Shown here piece by piece: positions 25,857-34,153 of a stretch of DNA of 39,194 bases. The position numbers were made by a program, and so were the translations under genes. The notes beneath the pieces were generated by a model, which worked only from the letters and a program-made list of their open reading frames with translations, did no database searches and was not told the origin of the DNA. Each line of letters begins with the position of its first letter. The first letter of the stretch is position 1. This stretch comes from Bacteroidales bacterium (GTDB taxonomy: Bacteria > Bacteroidota > Bacteroidia > Bacteroidales > Marinilabiliaceae), in NCBI GenBank assembly GCA_022361295.1, contig JAKSBD010000628.1, forward strand, positions 1 to 39,194. Direction: 5' to 3'.

Positions 25857-27143
25857 ATGGAAGAAGTTATTCAAGATACTGAAAAGAAAAGTTGTAAAAG
25901 TTGTTCGAGCCGTTGTGGTAAACTCAATGTTTACGATTGGCTGGAGGATTTACCCGATACAATAAATACAACCGATATTGTTGAAATACAATTTAAAAAC
26001 ACACGTAAAGGTTATTTTCGCAATAGTAATGCCCTTCGTATTCAAAAGGGCGATATAGTTGCTGTAGAAGCATCGCCAGGTCACGATATAGGTACAGTTA
26101 CTTTAACAGGTGAGCTTGTGTTGCTACAGATGAAAAAACACAACATTAACCTGGAGACCTTTGAGTTCAAGCGGGTGTATAGAAAGGCAAAACCTGCCGA
26201 TGTTGAAAAATGGGAAGAAGCCCGGACACTGGAGCATGAAACCATGTTGGAGTCTCGTCGTATTGCAGAGCGTTTAAACCTGAATATGAAGATTGGTGAT
26301 GTGGAATATCAGGGCGATAAAACCAAAGCTATCTTCTACTATATAGCAGATGAGCGTGTTGATTTCCGACAATTGATTAAAGTACTGGCTGAAACATTCA
26401 GAGTGCGAATTGAGATGCGTCAGATTGGGGCACGTCAGGAAGCAGGCCGTATCGGAGGTATTGGTCCTTGCGGACGTGAGTTGTGTTGTTCTACCTGGAT
26501 GACCAATTTTGTTTCTGTAACTACCAATGCTGCGCGTTATCAGGAGATTTCACTTAATCCTCAAAAGCTGGCTGGTCAGTGTGGTAAGTTGAAGTGTTGT
26601 CTTAATTATGAGCTTGATGCGTATATTGATGCTCAGCAGGATTTCCCTAAAACTAATATTGTATTAGAGACGATTGACGGCAGTTATTATCACTTTAAAA
26701 CAGATATTTTCTCACGTACCATGTGGTACAGCACCAGTAAAGATATTCCTGCGGGTATTGTTTCTGTTTCGGTTGACAGAGCCAAAGAGGTGATTCGTTT
26801 AAACAGAAAAGGCAAAAAAGTTGATAAACTGGCCAATGAAGCGCCAAAGGTGCTTTTGGCAGCAGAACCGACCTACGATAATGTTATCAGCCAGGAAAGC
26901 CTGACTCGTTTTGACGAGCAGAAAAAGAAGAAACGTCGACCATCCAGAAGACGAAGTGGAGGTCAGCAAACAGAAGGAAAATCAGGAGGAAATAAACAGC
27001 AGGAAAGAAAGCCAAACGAAAGAAAACAAGGGGGCAATCAACAACAAGGAGAGAAAAAACCATATAACAAGTCAAAGAGAAGGTATAGGCCAAATAATCA
27101 ACGCAAACAACAAGGAGGTGATGGGCAAAATAAAAAGCAATAA
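25857..27143 (+). CDS. ricT: RicT/YaaT-like PSP1 domain protein
   Basis: PSP1 C-terminal domain protein of the RicT/YaaT family (428 aa). Cysteines lie in three groups: Cys13, 16 and 20 near the N-terminus, CGRELCC (205, 210, 211) and CGKLKCC (242, 247, 248); related cysteines bind a [4Fe-4S] cluster in the Bacillus Ric complex, which acts in RNA processing. No RicA or RicF gene is nearby. From about residue 350 the protein becomes a low-complexity tail rich in Lys, Arg, Gln and Gly, suggesting nucleic-acid contact. The ATG at 25857 is preferred over a TTG at 25833, which would add a hydrophobic, non-conserved start. The end overlaps gldH by 23 bases. Confidence 0.93.
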   Translation: MEEVIQDTEKKSCKSCSSRCGKLNVYDWLEDLPDTINTTDIVEIQFKNTRKGYFRNSNALRIQKGDIVAVEASPGHDIGTVTLTGELVLLQMKKHNINLETFEFKRVYRKAKPADVEKWEEARTLEHETMLESRRIAERLNLNMKIGDVEYQGDKTKAIFYYIADERVDFRQLIKVLAETFRVRIEMRQIGARQEAGRIGGIGPCGRELCCSTWMTNFVSVTTNAARYQEISLNPQKLAGQCGKLKCCLNYELDAYIDAQQDFPKTNIVLETIDGSYYHFKTDIFSRTMWYSTSKDIPAGIVSVSVDRAKEVIRLNRKGKKVDKLANEAPKVLLAAEPTYDNVISQESLTRFDEQKKKKRRPSRRRSGGQQTEGKSGGNKQQERKPNERKQGGNQQQGEKKPYNKSKRRYRPNNQRKQQGGDGQNKKQ

Positions 27144-27615
27144 TATTTTAGGTGCATTACTGCTTGCCATTATTGTGTTGAGTAGTTGTGATAGAAATGT
27201 TGTATTTGATCAATACGTCACAATCCCTGATGGTGGATGGAATATTGATTCAATGGCAGTTTTCAAGGTTGATATTCAGACTTCTGAACAACCATATAAT
27301 GTATTGCTTAACGTACGTAATTATTCCAACTATCCCAATAGTAATCTTTGGCTGTTTATTGATGTGATCAGCCCATCGGGTAAAGCCATTCAAGACAAAG
27401 TCGATTGCGTGCTTGCCGATGAAACAGGACGCTGGCTAGGATCAGGTTGGGGTAACTTGTATCATGTGCAAATACCTTATCAAATTGGGGTTAAGTTTGC
27501 CGAAACCGGGCAATATACATTTAGAATTGTTCAGGGTATGCGTGATGAAGACATCAAAGGAATTCATAATATTGGTTTGAGAATTGAAGAAGCAGAAGCT
27601 TTTAAACAAGAATAG
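27121..27615 (+). CDS. gldH: GldH family gliding-motility-type lipoprotein
   Basis: Lipoprotein of 164 aa. The signal peptide ends IIVLSSC (Cys23), and the mature part starts [21 protein letters not shown], a GldH-type opening. Beta-rich segments follow ([34 protein letters not shown]). In gliding flavobacteria GldH belongs to the motility and type IX secretion lipoproteins; homologues also occur in non-gliding Bacteroidota, so motility cannot be concluded. The start is the ATG at 27121 directly after AGGAGGTG, inside the last 23 bases of ricT; the longer open frame upstream is ricT read in another frame. This overlap and the strong Shine-Dalgarno-like sequence suggest translational coupling. 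Confidence 0.88.
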   Translation: MGKIKSNNILGALLLAIIVLSSCDRNVVFDQYVTIPDGGWNIDSMAVFKVDIQTSEQPYNVLLNVRNYSNYPNSNLWLFIDVISPSGKAIQDKVDCVLADETGRWLGSGWGNLYHVQIPYQIGVKFAETGQYTFRIVQGMRDEDIKGIHNIGLRIEEAEAFKQE

Positions 27616-27617
27616 AA

Positions 27618-28406
27618 GTGGGAAAGAATAAGTTGAAAAAGTTTGCCGAAATGGCAACCTATGATCATGTGTTTGAAGCCGACTTTAGTGATTTAAATGG
27701 TGAATCATTTTCGAAAAAAGGAAAGTGGCACAAAGAATTTTTTAAAAATGACAATCCATTAGTGTTGGAATTAGGTTGTGGAAAAGGTGAATATACAGTA
27801 GGATTGGCTGAATTATTTCCTGATAAGAATTTTATAGGGATTGATATAAAAGGTGCCCGAATGCACAGGGGTGCTACTGATTCTAAAAATAAAGGATTGA
27901 AGAATGTGGCATTTGTAAGGACACGTATAGAGTTTATTACTTCCTTTTTTGCAGAAAATGAAGTGGATGAAATCTGGTTAACTTTTCCAGATCCACAGAT
28001 GAAGAAGGTGAATAAACGATTGTCATCTACGCGCTTTCTTCAATTATACAGGCAGTTTTTAAAGCCAGGAGGTTTGGTGCATCTCAAAACCGACTCTCAG
28101 TTTTTATATACATACACCTCCGAAATGGTGAAAGAAAATGAGTTTAAGATTGAGGTGAATGAAAGCGATTTGTATGGTTCTGGGTACGATGATGAGATTT
28201 TATCCATTCAAACGCATTATGAATCAAAATGGCTGGACCATGGGCTGTCTATTAAGTACTTGAAATTTTGCCTGTCAGAAAGAGACGAATGGATTGAGCC
28301 TGATATTGAAATTGATTTTGATGATTACCATAGTGCCGGTCGGGGAATTGTTAAAGAAAAAGATTCCATTAAGAATAATCCCTTATCACGTAAAAAAGGT
28401 AAGTAG
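27618..28406 (+). CDS. trmB: tRNA (guanine-N7)-methyltransferase
   Basis: TrmB (262 aa) makes m7G46 in tRNA with S-adenosylmethionine. SAM motif I is [18 protein letters not shown], followed by [14 protein letters not shown], and the family motif [14 protein letters not shown]. It is longer than many TrmB proteins because of an acidic and then basic C-terminal part ([18 protein letters not shown] onward). The start is a GTG at 27618; the sequence [18 protein letters not shown] from that codon fits family starts. It begins 2 bases after the gldH stop and ends 2 bases before the ATL gene, so all belong to one transcript. Confidence 0.95.
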   Translation: MGKNKLKKFAEMATYDHVFEADFSDLNGESFSKKGKWHKEFFKNDNPLVLELGCGKGEYTVGLAELFPDKNFIGIDIKGARMHRGATDSKNKGLKNVAFVRTRIEFITSFFAENEVDEIWLTFPDPQMKKVNKRLSSTRFLQLYRQFLKPGGLVHLKTDSQFLYTYTSEMVKENEFKIEVNESDLYGSGYDDEILSIQTHYESKWLDHGLSIKYLKFCLSERDEWIEPDIEIDFDDYHSAGRGIVKEKDSIKNNPLSRKKGK

Positions 28407-28408
28407 TA

Positions 28409-28747
28409 ATGGCCAAAAAAGAATCTGATTTTTTTGACCGAGTTTATCAGGTGGCTGAACTAATCCCAAAGGGGCGCGTAACAAGCTATGGTGCCATTGC
28501 TAATTATATTGGAAGTTACAGGGGAGCCCGTATGGTTGGCTGGGCAATGAATAAATGCAGCAGTTGGCATCGTTTTGTGCCAGCTCATCGCGTCGTGAAT
28601 AGCAAGGGTGTTTTAACCGGTAAGCATCATTTTCCTGGAGGCGAAACAATGAAGGAGTTGTTGGAGAATGAAGGAGTAGTTATTGAAGATAATCAGATAG
28701 TAAACTTTAAAGATGTTTTTTGGGACCCCTCAACAGAGTTGCTGTAA
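28409..28747 (+). CDS. Alkyltransferase-like protein (MGMT family, no acceptor Cys)
   Basis: Small protein of 112 aa with the MGMT DNA-binding fold (RVTSYGAIANYIGSYRGARMVGWAMN). The active-site motif PCHRV of methyltransferases reads PAHRV here, with Ala59 in place of the alkyl-accepting Cys, so it cannot repair O6-alkylguanine by transfer. It is an alkyltransferase-like (ATL) protein, a class that binds O6-alkylguanine in DNA and hands it to nucleotide excision repair in organisms where this was tested. It is the last gene of the holB run and is followed by a terminator. Confidence 0.93.
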   Translation: MAKKESDFFDRVYQVAELIPKGRVTSYGAIANYIGSYRGARMVGWAMNKCSSWHRFVPAHRVVNSKGVLTGKHHFPGGETMKELLENEGVVIEDNQIVNFKDVFWDPSTELL

Positions 28748-28768
28748 AGCATTAATATAAGGTGAAAG

Positions 28769-28795
28769 AAGAGAAAGTGGGTTTCTCTTTTTTTT
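28769..28795 (+). terminator. Terminator after ATL gene
   Basis: AAGAGAAA (28769-28776) pairs with TTTCTCTT (28782-28789) around a 5-base loop and runs into six more T, 22 bases after the stop. The T run is also the region just before the mrp -7 box. Confidence 0.8.
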
Positions 28796-28796
28796 A

Positions 28797-28804
28797 TACC
28801 TTTG
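28797..28804 (+). promoter_or_regulatory. Possible -7 element of mrp-nfu
   Basis: TACCTTTG, 36 bases before the mrp ATG, one base after the terminator T run. The -33 position would fall in the terminator hairpin and has no TTG. Confidence 0.45.
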
Positions 28805-28839
28805 AGTCTAATTTATACAAGGTTTAAATAAAGATAAGC

Positions 28840-29946
28840 ATGGAATATTATCCTAATCTCATAATGGATGCACTAAAACATGTTGTGCATCCGGGTAAAG
28901 GTAAAGATATTGTGACGCTTGGCATGGTAGAGGATGACTTGCGTATTGATGGCAAACGAATCAGCTTTAGCTTGTTGTTCGACAGAGCTAATGACCCAAT
29001 GATTGGTTCTTTAAAGAAAGCTTGCGTACAGGCAATTAAAACCTATGTTGATGAAGCGGCTGAGATTGAAGGGAACATTTATGTGAAAGTAAAGCCAAAA
29101 GAAAAGCCTGCAGAGGTAAAAGCTTTGCCGCAGGTTAAGAATATTATAGCGATTGCATCAGGTAAAGGAGGTGTTGGAAAATCAACTGTTACATCAAATT
29201 TAGCAGTGGCCCTGTCAAAAGCTGGTTATTCGGTTGGATTATTAGATGCTGATATCTTTGGCCCATCAGTGCCTATCATGTTTCAAACTGAGGATGCACG
29301 TCCTGTATTGGAAAAGATTAATGGAAAAGATAAGATTATTCCGGTTGAGAAATATGGTGTAAAAATGTTGAGCATCGGGTATTTTGTTAACCCTGATGAT
29401 GCACTTATATGGCGTGGAGCTATGGCTACCAATGCAATTCGTCAATTGATTAACGATGGTAACTGGGGGGAATTGGATTATTTATTAATCGATTTACCAC
29501 CTGGCACAAGTGATATTCACCTGACAATTGTTCAAACAATTAGTATAACAGGTGCTGTTATTGTTTCAACGCCACAAAATGTAGCTCTTGCTGATGCGGT
29601 AAAAGGTGTGAGTATGTTCCAAAGCCAGAATATTCAGGTGCCTGTATTGGGACTTGTTGAAAATATGGCATGGTTTACACCGGCCGAATTACCTGAAAAT
29701 AAATATTACATCTTTGGAAAAGATGGTGGCAGCAAACTTGCTAATAAGATGGGAATACCGTTGTTAGGACAAATCCCTTTGGTACAAAGTATTCGTGAAG
29801 GAGGTGATGCAGGTGAGCCTGCTGCTCTGCATGATACTTCAATTACAGGTTTGGCCTTTGCCGATTTAGCCCAAAAAGTTGTAGAGTGTGTTGAAAAACG
29901 TAATGCAACTTTGCCTGAAACCAAAATTGTAGAAATGAAGAAATAA
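28840..29946 (+). CDS. mrp: Mrp/NBP35 family ATP-binding protein
   Basis: Mrp-type P-loop ATPase (368 aa) proposed to carry or transfer Fe-S clusters in the cytoplasm. Residues 1-90 are an MIP18/DUF59-type domain; the Walker A is SGKGGVGKSTVTSNLA (about 107-122), and the Walker B region is YLLIDLPPGTSDIHL. In many Mrp/ApbC proteins a CxxC near the C-terminal third binds the bridging cluster; here the matching stretch ENMAWFTPAELPENKYYIFG has no Cys. This looks like a lineage trait, as I recall the same text in Bacteroides. The next gene, 8 bases on, encodes an Nfu-type Fe-S carrier, so the pair forms a small Fe-S unit. Confidence 0.95.
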   Translation: MEYYPNLIMDALKHVVHPGKGKDIVTLGMVEDDLRIDGKRISFSLLFDRANDPMIGSLKKACVQAIKTYVDEAAEIEGNIYVKVKPKEKPAEVKALPQVKNIIAIASGKGGVGKSTVTSNLAVALSKAGYSVGLLDADIFGPSVPIMFQTEDARPVLEKINGKDKIIPVEKYGVKMLSIGYFVNPDDALIWRGAMATNAIRQLINDGNWGELDYLLIDLPPGTSDIHLTIVQTISITGAVIVSTPQNVALADAVKGVSMFQSQNIQVPVLGLVENMAWFTPAELPENKYYIFGKDGGSKLANKMGIPLLGQIPLVQSIREGGDAGEPAALHDTSITGLAFADLAQKVVECVEKRNATLPETKIVEMKK

Positions 29947-29954
29947 TTATAGCC

Positions 29955-30203
29955 ATGGGAGAGAATAGAGAAGAAATTGTTCAGCAGGTTGAAGCCGCAC
30001 TTGAAGAGATTCGACCTTATCTAAAAGGAGATGGTGGTGATATAAGCCTGGTTGAAATAACCGACGATTTTGTAGTTAAAGTTCGCCTGGAGGGTTCATG
30101 TGATGGATGTCCTCTAAGTATGCAAACTTTAAAAGGAGGGGTTGAAATGGTTGTCAAAAAAACAGTGCCACAAATAACTGAAGTTATAGCTGTTGAAAAT
30201 TAG
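29955..30203 (+). CDS. NifU-like (Nfu) Fe-S scaffold protein
   Basis: Stand-alone Nfu domain of 82 aa that binds and delivers Fe-S clusters. The core is LKGDGGDISLVEI and the cluster ligands are the CxxC of GSCDGCPLSMQTLKGGVE. The length matches single-domain Nfu proteins. It sits 8 bases after mrp in the same direction, ending in a strong terminator; the two are one transcript and probably work together. Confidence 0.95.
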   Translation: MGENREEIVQQVEAALEEIRPYLKGDGGDISLVEITDDFVVKVRLEGSCDGCPLSMQTLKGGVEMVVKKTVPQITEVIAVEN

Positions 30204-30212
30204 ATAAATAAG

Positions 30213-30248
30213 AAGCCGGGAATTGAGTGACGATTTCCGGCTTTTTTT
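30213..30248. terminator. Bidirectional terminator
   Basis: AAGCCGG (30213-30219) pairs with CCGGCTT (30237-30243), extended inward by AA/TT, followed on the plus strand by a T run. It lies 10 bases after the Nfu stop. The minus strand is weaker (CTTCTTATTTATC) but may serve the beta-lactamase gene. Confidence 0.85.
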
Positions 30249-30270
30249 TCTTATTGTCTCATTACTTTGC

Positions 30271-31017
30271 TCAATGTTTTTCTTTATACTTTCTAACTAA
30301 TGTAATTGTATGGCTTAATAATGAAGCATCACCCACTGCACCATGTCCGGGGACAACAAATTTAAGCTCTGGATAGGCATACTGAACCTTCTCAATAGTA
30401 ACATCCCATTCGTCAACTACGGCATCTGATAAGTTGCCTAAGCTTCTTGAATGAATCGATTTTACAAGGCATCCTCCAAAGAGAATTTTTTGCTCGGGTA
30501 ACCACACGGTGATATTATCAAAAGAATGTCCCGGACCAAAGAATCGACACTCGATAGGCATTTCGTTAAATAGACAATCGTATTCTTTATCAAAGCCAAT
30601 GCCTGGAACGGGTAAATTTTCCTCTTTGCATTTATTTATTGTCAGGTTGGAAGCTAAAGATTTTGCACCAATGCTTTGAAGGTATTCCAATCCGCCAATA
30701 CAATCATCATGAAAGTGACCTGCAATAAGTGCTCTTATTTTTACATTCAAAACCACATGTAAGTAATCAACAAGTTCCTTGGTCTGCTTATTATCCATTG
30801 GTGTATCTACCAAAACTGCCTCACCATTTTTAATGATGAGCAAGCCATTGTTTGAAAAGCGACCCCATTTTTCAGAATCCACCCATGAAATGTGTACAAA
30901 AACAGAATCGCTTAGATGAACTAATTGCAGATTATTGTTGATAACTGTAGTGTCTGACTGCGAAATACAAGGAGCAGTTGTTAAAATTCCGATGATGATA
31001 TACAGAATACATTTCAT
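30271..31017 (-). CDS. bla: Subclass B1 metallo-beta-lactamase
   Basis: Periplasmic zinc beta-lactamase (248 aa from the chosen start). A signal peptide MKCILYIIIGILTTAPCIS is followed by Gln. All B1 zinc ligands are present: HFHDD (His101, His103, Asp105), GPGHSFDNITVW (His164), FGGCLVKS (Cys183) and VPGHG (His225), together with the B1-typical KSIHSRSLGNLSDA stretch after the Cys. This predicts hydrolysis of carbapenems and many other beta-lactams; substrate range is not readable. Two earlier Met codons (31074, 31062) would put a polar stretch before the signal peptide, so ATG 31017 is chosen. No mobile element flanks it, so it is probably an intrinsic chromosomal gene. Confidence 0.93.
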   Translation of the reverse strand: MKCILYIIIGILTTAPCISQSDTTVINNNLQLVHLSDSVFVHISWVDSEKWGRFSNNGLLIIKNGEAVLVDTPMDNKQTKELVDYLHVVLNVKIRALIAGHFHDDCIGGLEYLQSIGAKSLASNLTINKCKEENLPVPGIGFDKEYDCLFNEMPIECRFFGPGHSFDNITVWLPEQKILFGGCLVKSIHSRSLGNLSDAVVDEWDVTIEKVQYAYPELKFVVPGHGAVGDASLLSHTITLVRKYKEKH

Positions 31018-31111
31018 GACTTTTACATTTAGATGCTTAAATGTAAAGTTATTAACTTTCATGAATGTCTGCAATCAGATATTATGTATTGATGTAAACG
31101 AAACGGATTAT

Positions 31112-31150
31112 ATAATCAAAGCTGCCTCTGTTTAAGGCAGCTTTGATTAT
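31112..31150 (-). terminator. Strong hairpin after the 191-aa protein gene
   Basis: Perfect 16-pair stem (31112-31127 with 31135-31150) and a 7-base loop, 22 bases after the stop at 31173 on the minus strand. The 3' flank is only moderately T-rich. It also separates the transporter unit from the beta-lactamase gene. Confidence 0.75.
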
Positions 31151-31172
31151 TATTTATTTCAAGCTGTCGTAG

Positions 31173-31748
31173 TTACTCAGCAGACCAACTCCATACGATA
31201 CTGGCTTCACCGGTTGAGAAGGTATTTTCACGATCCAGTTCAGTTTGATTTTCAAATTCATCGCCAAACTCTTCATCCATACTAACAAATCCAAAGTCCT
31301 TGTCTTTAACCTTTCGCAAAACTTTTCCAATGGCGCCAATGCCGTATTTTGATACAACTAACCATGGAGCTCCGCTTACTCCAAGTGCATCGGTTACAAT
31401 ACCTGTAGCATCACTTCCGAGTTCCTTTTGAATATCGCTTAATAATTCGCCGGTGTCTCTTGCACTTTTTCGTGTATGTCGAAGGTAAACTCTGACACTG
31501 ATTCTTCGGTCAACAGGCATGTCCCGTTCAATCACAAAAAGTCCATCAGTGTTATCACCTTTGGGTTCAAAGTTAATGATGTTGCCCTGAGACGGTTTTA
31601 GGCGGATAATATCGCTTTGAGGTAATGTGGTCATTAGCATCTTATCTGGTTCTGTAGGATGTTCGGCAACTATTATAAAATAGAGTTTCCATCTTTCTTT
31701 TGGTCGATGGATTGTTAATTTTTCAAATTCAAGCTTTATTTTCGGCAT
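31173..31748 (-). CDS. Uncharacterised 191-aa protein, partner of SLC12-like transporter
   Basis: I do not recognise this protein. It has no signal peptide or membrane helix, so it is cytoplasmic. The N-terminal part is beta-rich, with KIKLEFEKLTIHRPKERWKL, YFIIVAEHP and NFEPKGDNTDGLF; the middle has RDMPVDRRISVRVYLRH; the C-terminal part is a Gly- and Lys-containing segment (KYGIGAIGKVLRKVKDKDFG) followed by an acidic region (DEEFGDEFENQTELD) and a Trp-rich end (SIVWSWSAE). It starts 22 bases after the stop of the transporter gene with no terminator between, so it is co-transcribed. It could be a regulator or a chaperone of that transporter, purely by position. Confidence 0.7.
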   Translation of the reverse strand: MPKIKLEFEKLTIHRPKERWKLYFIIVAEHPTEPDKMLMTTLPQSDIIRLKPSQGNIINFEPKGDNTDGLFVIERDMPVDRRISVRVYLRHTRKSARDTGELLSDIQKELGSDATGIVTDALGVSGAPWLVVSKYGIGAIGKVLRKVKDKDFGFVSMDEEFGDEFENQTELDRENTFSTGEASIVWSWSAE

Positions 31749-31770
31749 AATGCTATATTTTATTTGTTTT

Positions 31771-33996
31771 CTATTCGATTATTTGTTTGCTGTGGGCATT
31801 TACAAATAAGATGTCGCCCATGTTGTTGAAACCATTGAAGACATTGGCACCACTGTGCTTTATTTGTTCTTGCCTGAAACCAATTATTGTTAAACCGGCA
31901 TTGGCAGATTTCTCAATTATTAGTTTTTGATTAGCAGTTTGATCATCCCTGGCTATTATTTCAATATTGGACAAGGTGATTGGTAAACGTCCTGATTGGA
32001 CCAAATCACTAAGTTGTTGTCTTGTTGATTCAATCTCATCCGGCTCGCAAATACTAAATATTTTTACAAAACCTTTTCGCCAGTCGGGGTGTGAAAGAAT
32101 GATAAAGCCAAGGAGTATCATCAGGTTGGCATTTAATATGTCAATAGGTCGTATCCAAATGTGAATCCCATTTTTAAAAGAAGTGTTTTTATTGGCGTCA
32201 GAAAATACACAAACATCATAGTTACCTGCCCTTGTAAGGCTTATATTATCAAGTATAGAGTCTATTGCCTCGGTTTCATTTCTACGATATTCGAATACAA
32301 TCATGTTATTGTCCATTCCGCTGATGCTTGGGCTTTGAATTGCCTGCGCTATTGCGGTTGTGTATGAAGGTGATATCATACAATCTACATACAGGCTGCT
32401 TTCTTCATCGTGATGTTCTTTTATAAGTTGATTAACGATTTGTTTCGCTTCAGCAGTTGTCGATGTTGAATAATAACCTTTCAGAAAATGAAAAAATGTG
32501 CCAAATCCATGTTTGTATGATATCCACTTCATCAGGTCAAATATTTTACTGTGAGAGAAGGAATTGGCAGATATGCATATGGCTGAAGGTCGCCATTCGG
32601 TTTCGTCAGGATGTCTGCTTCTGTTCTTTTGCATATAGAGTTGTATGCGCCTGCTTAGCTGAAATAGTGCTCCCAGAAATATTTTTTGAAGACCACCGCG
32701 TTCTTTGTGAATGTAGTTGAGGTACAGGTATAGTAAAATAATTAATGCGTAGGCCAGAACGGTGTATAGAGCATCAATTTTAAACATTACCCATACAGAA
32801 AGCAGAAAGCCAAGAAGTGAAATTGCCCAGTGTGACTTAAATTGCGGGCGGTACGAAGGAGAGGCTCCGAAGTGGTTTAAAAAGGAAATCAAACACAAAG
32901 AACCGTATGTAATCATGAAAAACATGGAAATGATCTGAGCTACAAAATCAACTTCACCCATTAAAACAAAGATCATTGCAATGCCTATCGTGATAAGAGT
33001 AGCATTAAAAGGTTCATTGTTTTTGCCTTTTTCTTTAGCCAGCCAGTGATTAATTTTTCTATTCGGAAAACTTTTATCAATGGCTAATGCCTGTAAAGTA
33101 CGGGGTGCAACCAATACAGAGCCTATAGCTGATGAAATCGTTGATGCCCCCAAACCTAAAGGAATAATAATTGCTCCCAACATAGCAACATTAGCCATTG
33201 CCAGCTGGGATTCAGTCATTTCTTCAGGTGTCATAGAAATGGAAAATTTATAAATGATACCAATATAAATAATCATACCTATGATGGTACCCCACATTGT
33301 ACCCTTGGGGATTGATTTCTTCGGATTCTTCAAGTCACCACTTAATCCAACTCCTGCTGTCATACCCGTAAAGGCAGGAAAGCATATTGCAAACCAGATA
33401 AAGAATTGGTTTTTATTGTTAAAAATGAAGTTTTTCTGATAATTACCTGCTTCGTAAAAATCAGTTTGTCCTATGAAGAACAGAGTAATCGAAATAAAGA
33501 GAATAATTACAACTGTATATAGAGTTTTTATTCCCATGTCTGAACCTTTTTGCAGAACAATATAGGCTAAGCCAAGTAGCGCAGGGATGCTGATTATTTG
33601 TTTTGGTAAATCTATATTAAATGAGTTTAAGACCCAACCAAATAAGGGCTGAAAAGCCTCAGTAAAGGCTATTATATAAAAGGCAACACTAATAGCCTGC
33701 GAAAAATAAAGAGCAATTCCAATTGTAGCGCCTATGTTAAGGCCGAAAGACCGGGAAATAATAAAGTATTCACCACCGCCTTCTACACGGGTGTTAGTGG
33801 CGATCTCTGATATAGCCAAAGCTGTAGGTATTGTAATTAAATGGCCTAAAACGATTATTCCTAAGGCACCGTAAAAACCAAGGTTACCAACAGCCATACC
33901 AAATCGCAAAAATAAAATCGCACCTAAAATGGTTGAAATAGCTGTGAATAAAACAGGTGCCGTACCAAAACCTTTTTTATTAATAGGATTACTCAT
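31771..33996 (-). CDS. SLC12-like amino acid permease / cation-chloride cotransporter family protein
   Basis: Inner-membrane transporter of the APC superfamily (741 aa from the chosen start), most like the bacterial branch of the cation-chloride cotransporter (SLC12) family. Helix 1 has the unwound motif region FTAISTILGAILFLRFG; helix 3 onward contains SEIATNTRVEGGGEYFIISRSFG. About 12 membrane segments span residues 10-440, followed by a C-terminal cytoplasmic domain of about 300 aa with a USP-like beta-alpha pattern (DVCVFSDANKN, ANAGLTIIGFRQEQ), as in SLC12 proteins. The true substrate (ions or amino acids) is not readable. The start ATG 33996 opens MSNPINKKGFG; the upstream extension to 34065 is not protein-like. 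Downstream is the 191-aa gene. Confidence 0.85.
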   Translation of the reverse strand: MSNPINKKGFGTAPVLFTAISTILGAILFLRFGMAVGNLGFYGALGIIVLGHLITIPTALAISEIATNTRVEGGGEYFIISRSFGLNIGATIGIALYFSQAISVAFYIIAFTEAFQPLFGWVLNSFNIDLPKQIISIPALLGLAYIVLQKGSDMGIKTLYTVVIILFISITLFFIGQTDFYEAGNYQKNFIFNNKNQFFIWFAICFPAFTGMTAGVGLSGDLKNPKKSIPKGTMWGTIIGMIIYIGIIYKFSISMTPEEMTESQLAMANVAMLGAIIIPLGLGASTISSAIGSVLVAPRTLQALAIDKSFPNRKINHWLAKEKGKNNEPFNATLITIGIAMIFVLMGEVDFVAQIISMFFMITYGSLCLISFLNHFGASPSYRPQFKSHWAISLLGFLLSVWVMFKIDALYTVLAYALIILLYLYLNYIHKERGGLQKIFLGALFQLSRRIQLYMQKNRSRHPDETEWRPSAICISANSFSHSKIFDLMKWISYKHGFGTFFHFLKGYYSTSTTAEAKQIVNQLIKEHHDEESSLYVDCMISPSYTTAIAQAIQSPSISGMDNNMIVFEYRRNETEAIDSILDNISLTRAGNYDVCVFSDANKNTSFKNGIHIWIRPIDILNANLMILLGFIILSHPDWRKGFVKIFSICEPDEIESTRQQLSDLVQSGRLPITLSNIEIIARDDQTANQKLIIEKSANAGLTIIGFRQEQIKHSGANVFNGFNNMGDILFVNAHSKQIIE

Positions 33997-34153
33997 TGTG
34001 CCTGTTGATGTAGAATGAATATGTATTATGTCTTTATCAAATATATAAAATAATAATACATCCATTTAGTAACTATTGTTCTTTGACTGTTATCGTAATA
34101 AAAGTTTGATTTTGCATTAATGATTGGTATTTTTATTTCTTAATCATTTTAGT

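Noticed and set aside
26911..27120. Long upstream extension of gldH
   Set aside because: It is the ricT coding tail read in another frame; the lipoprotein signal starts at 27121.
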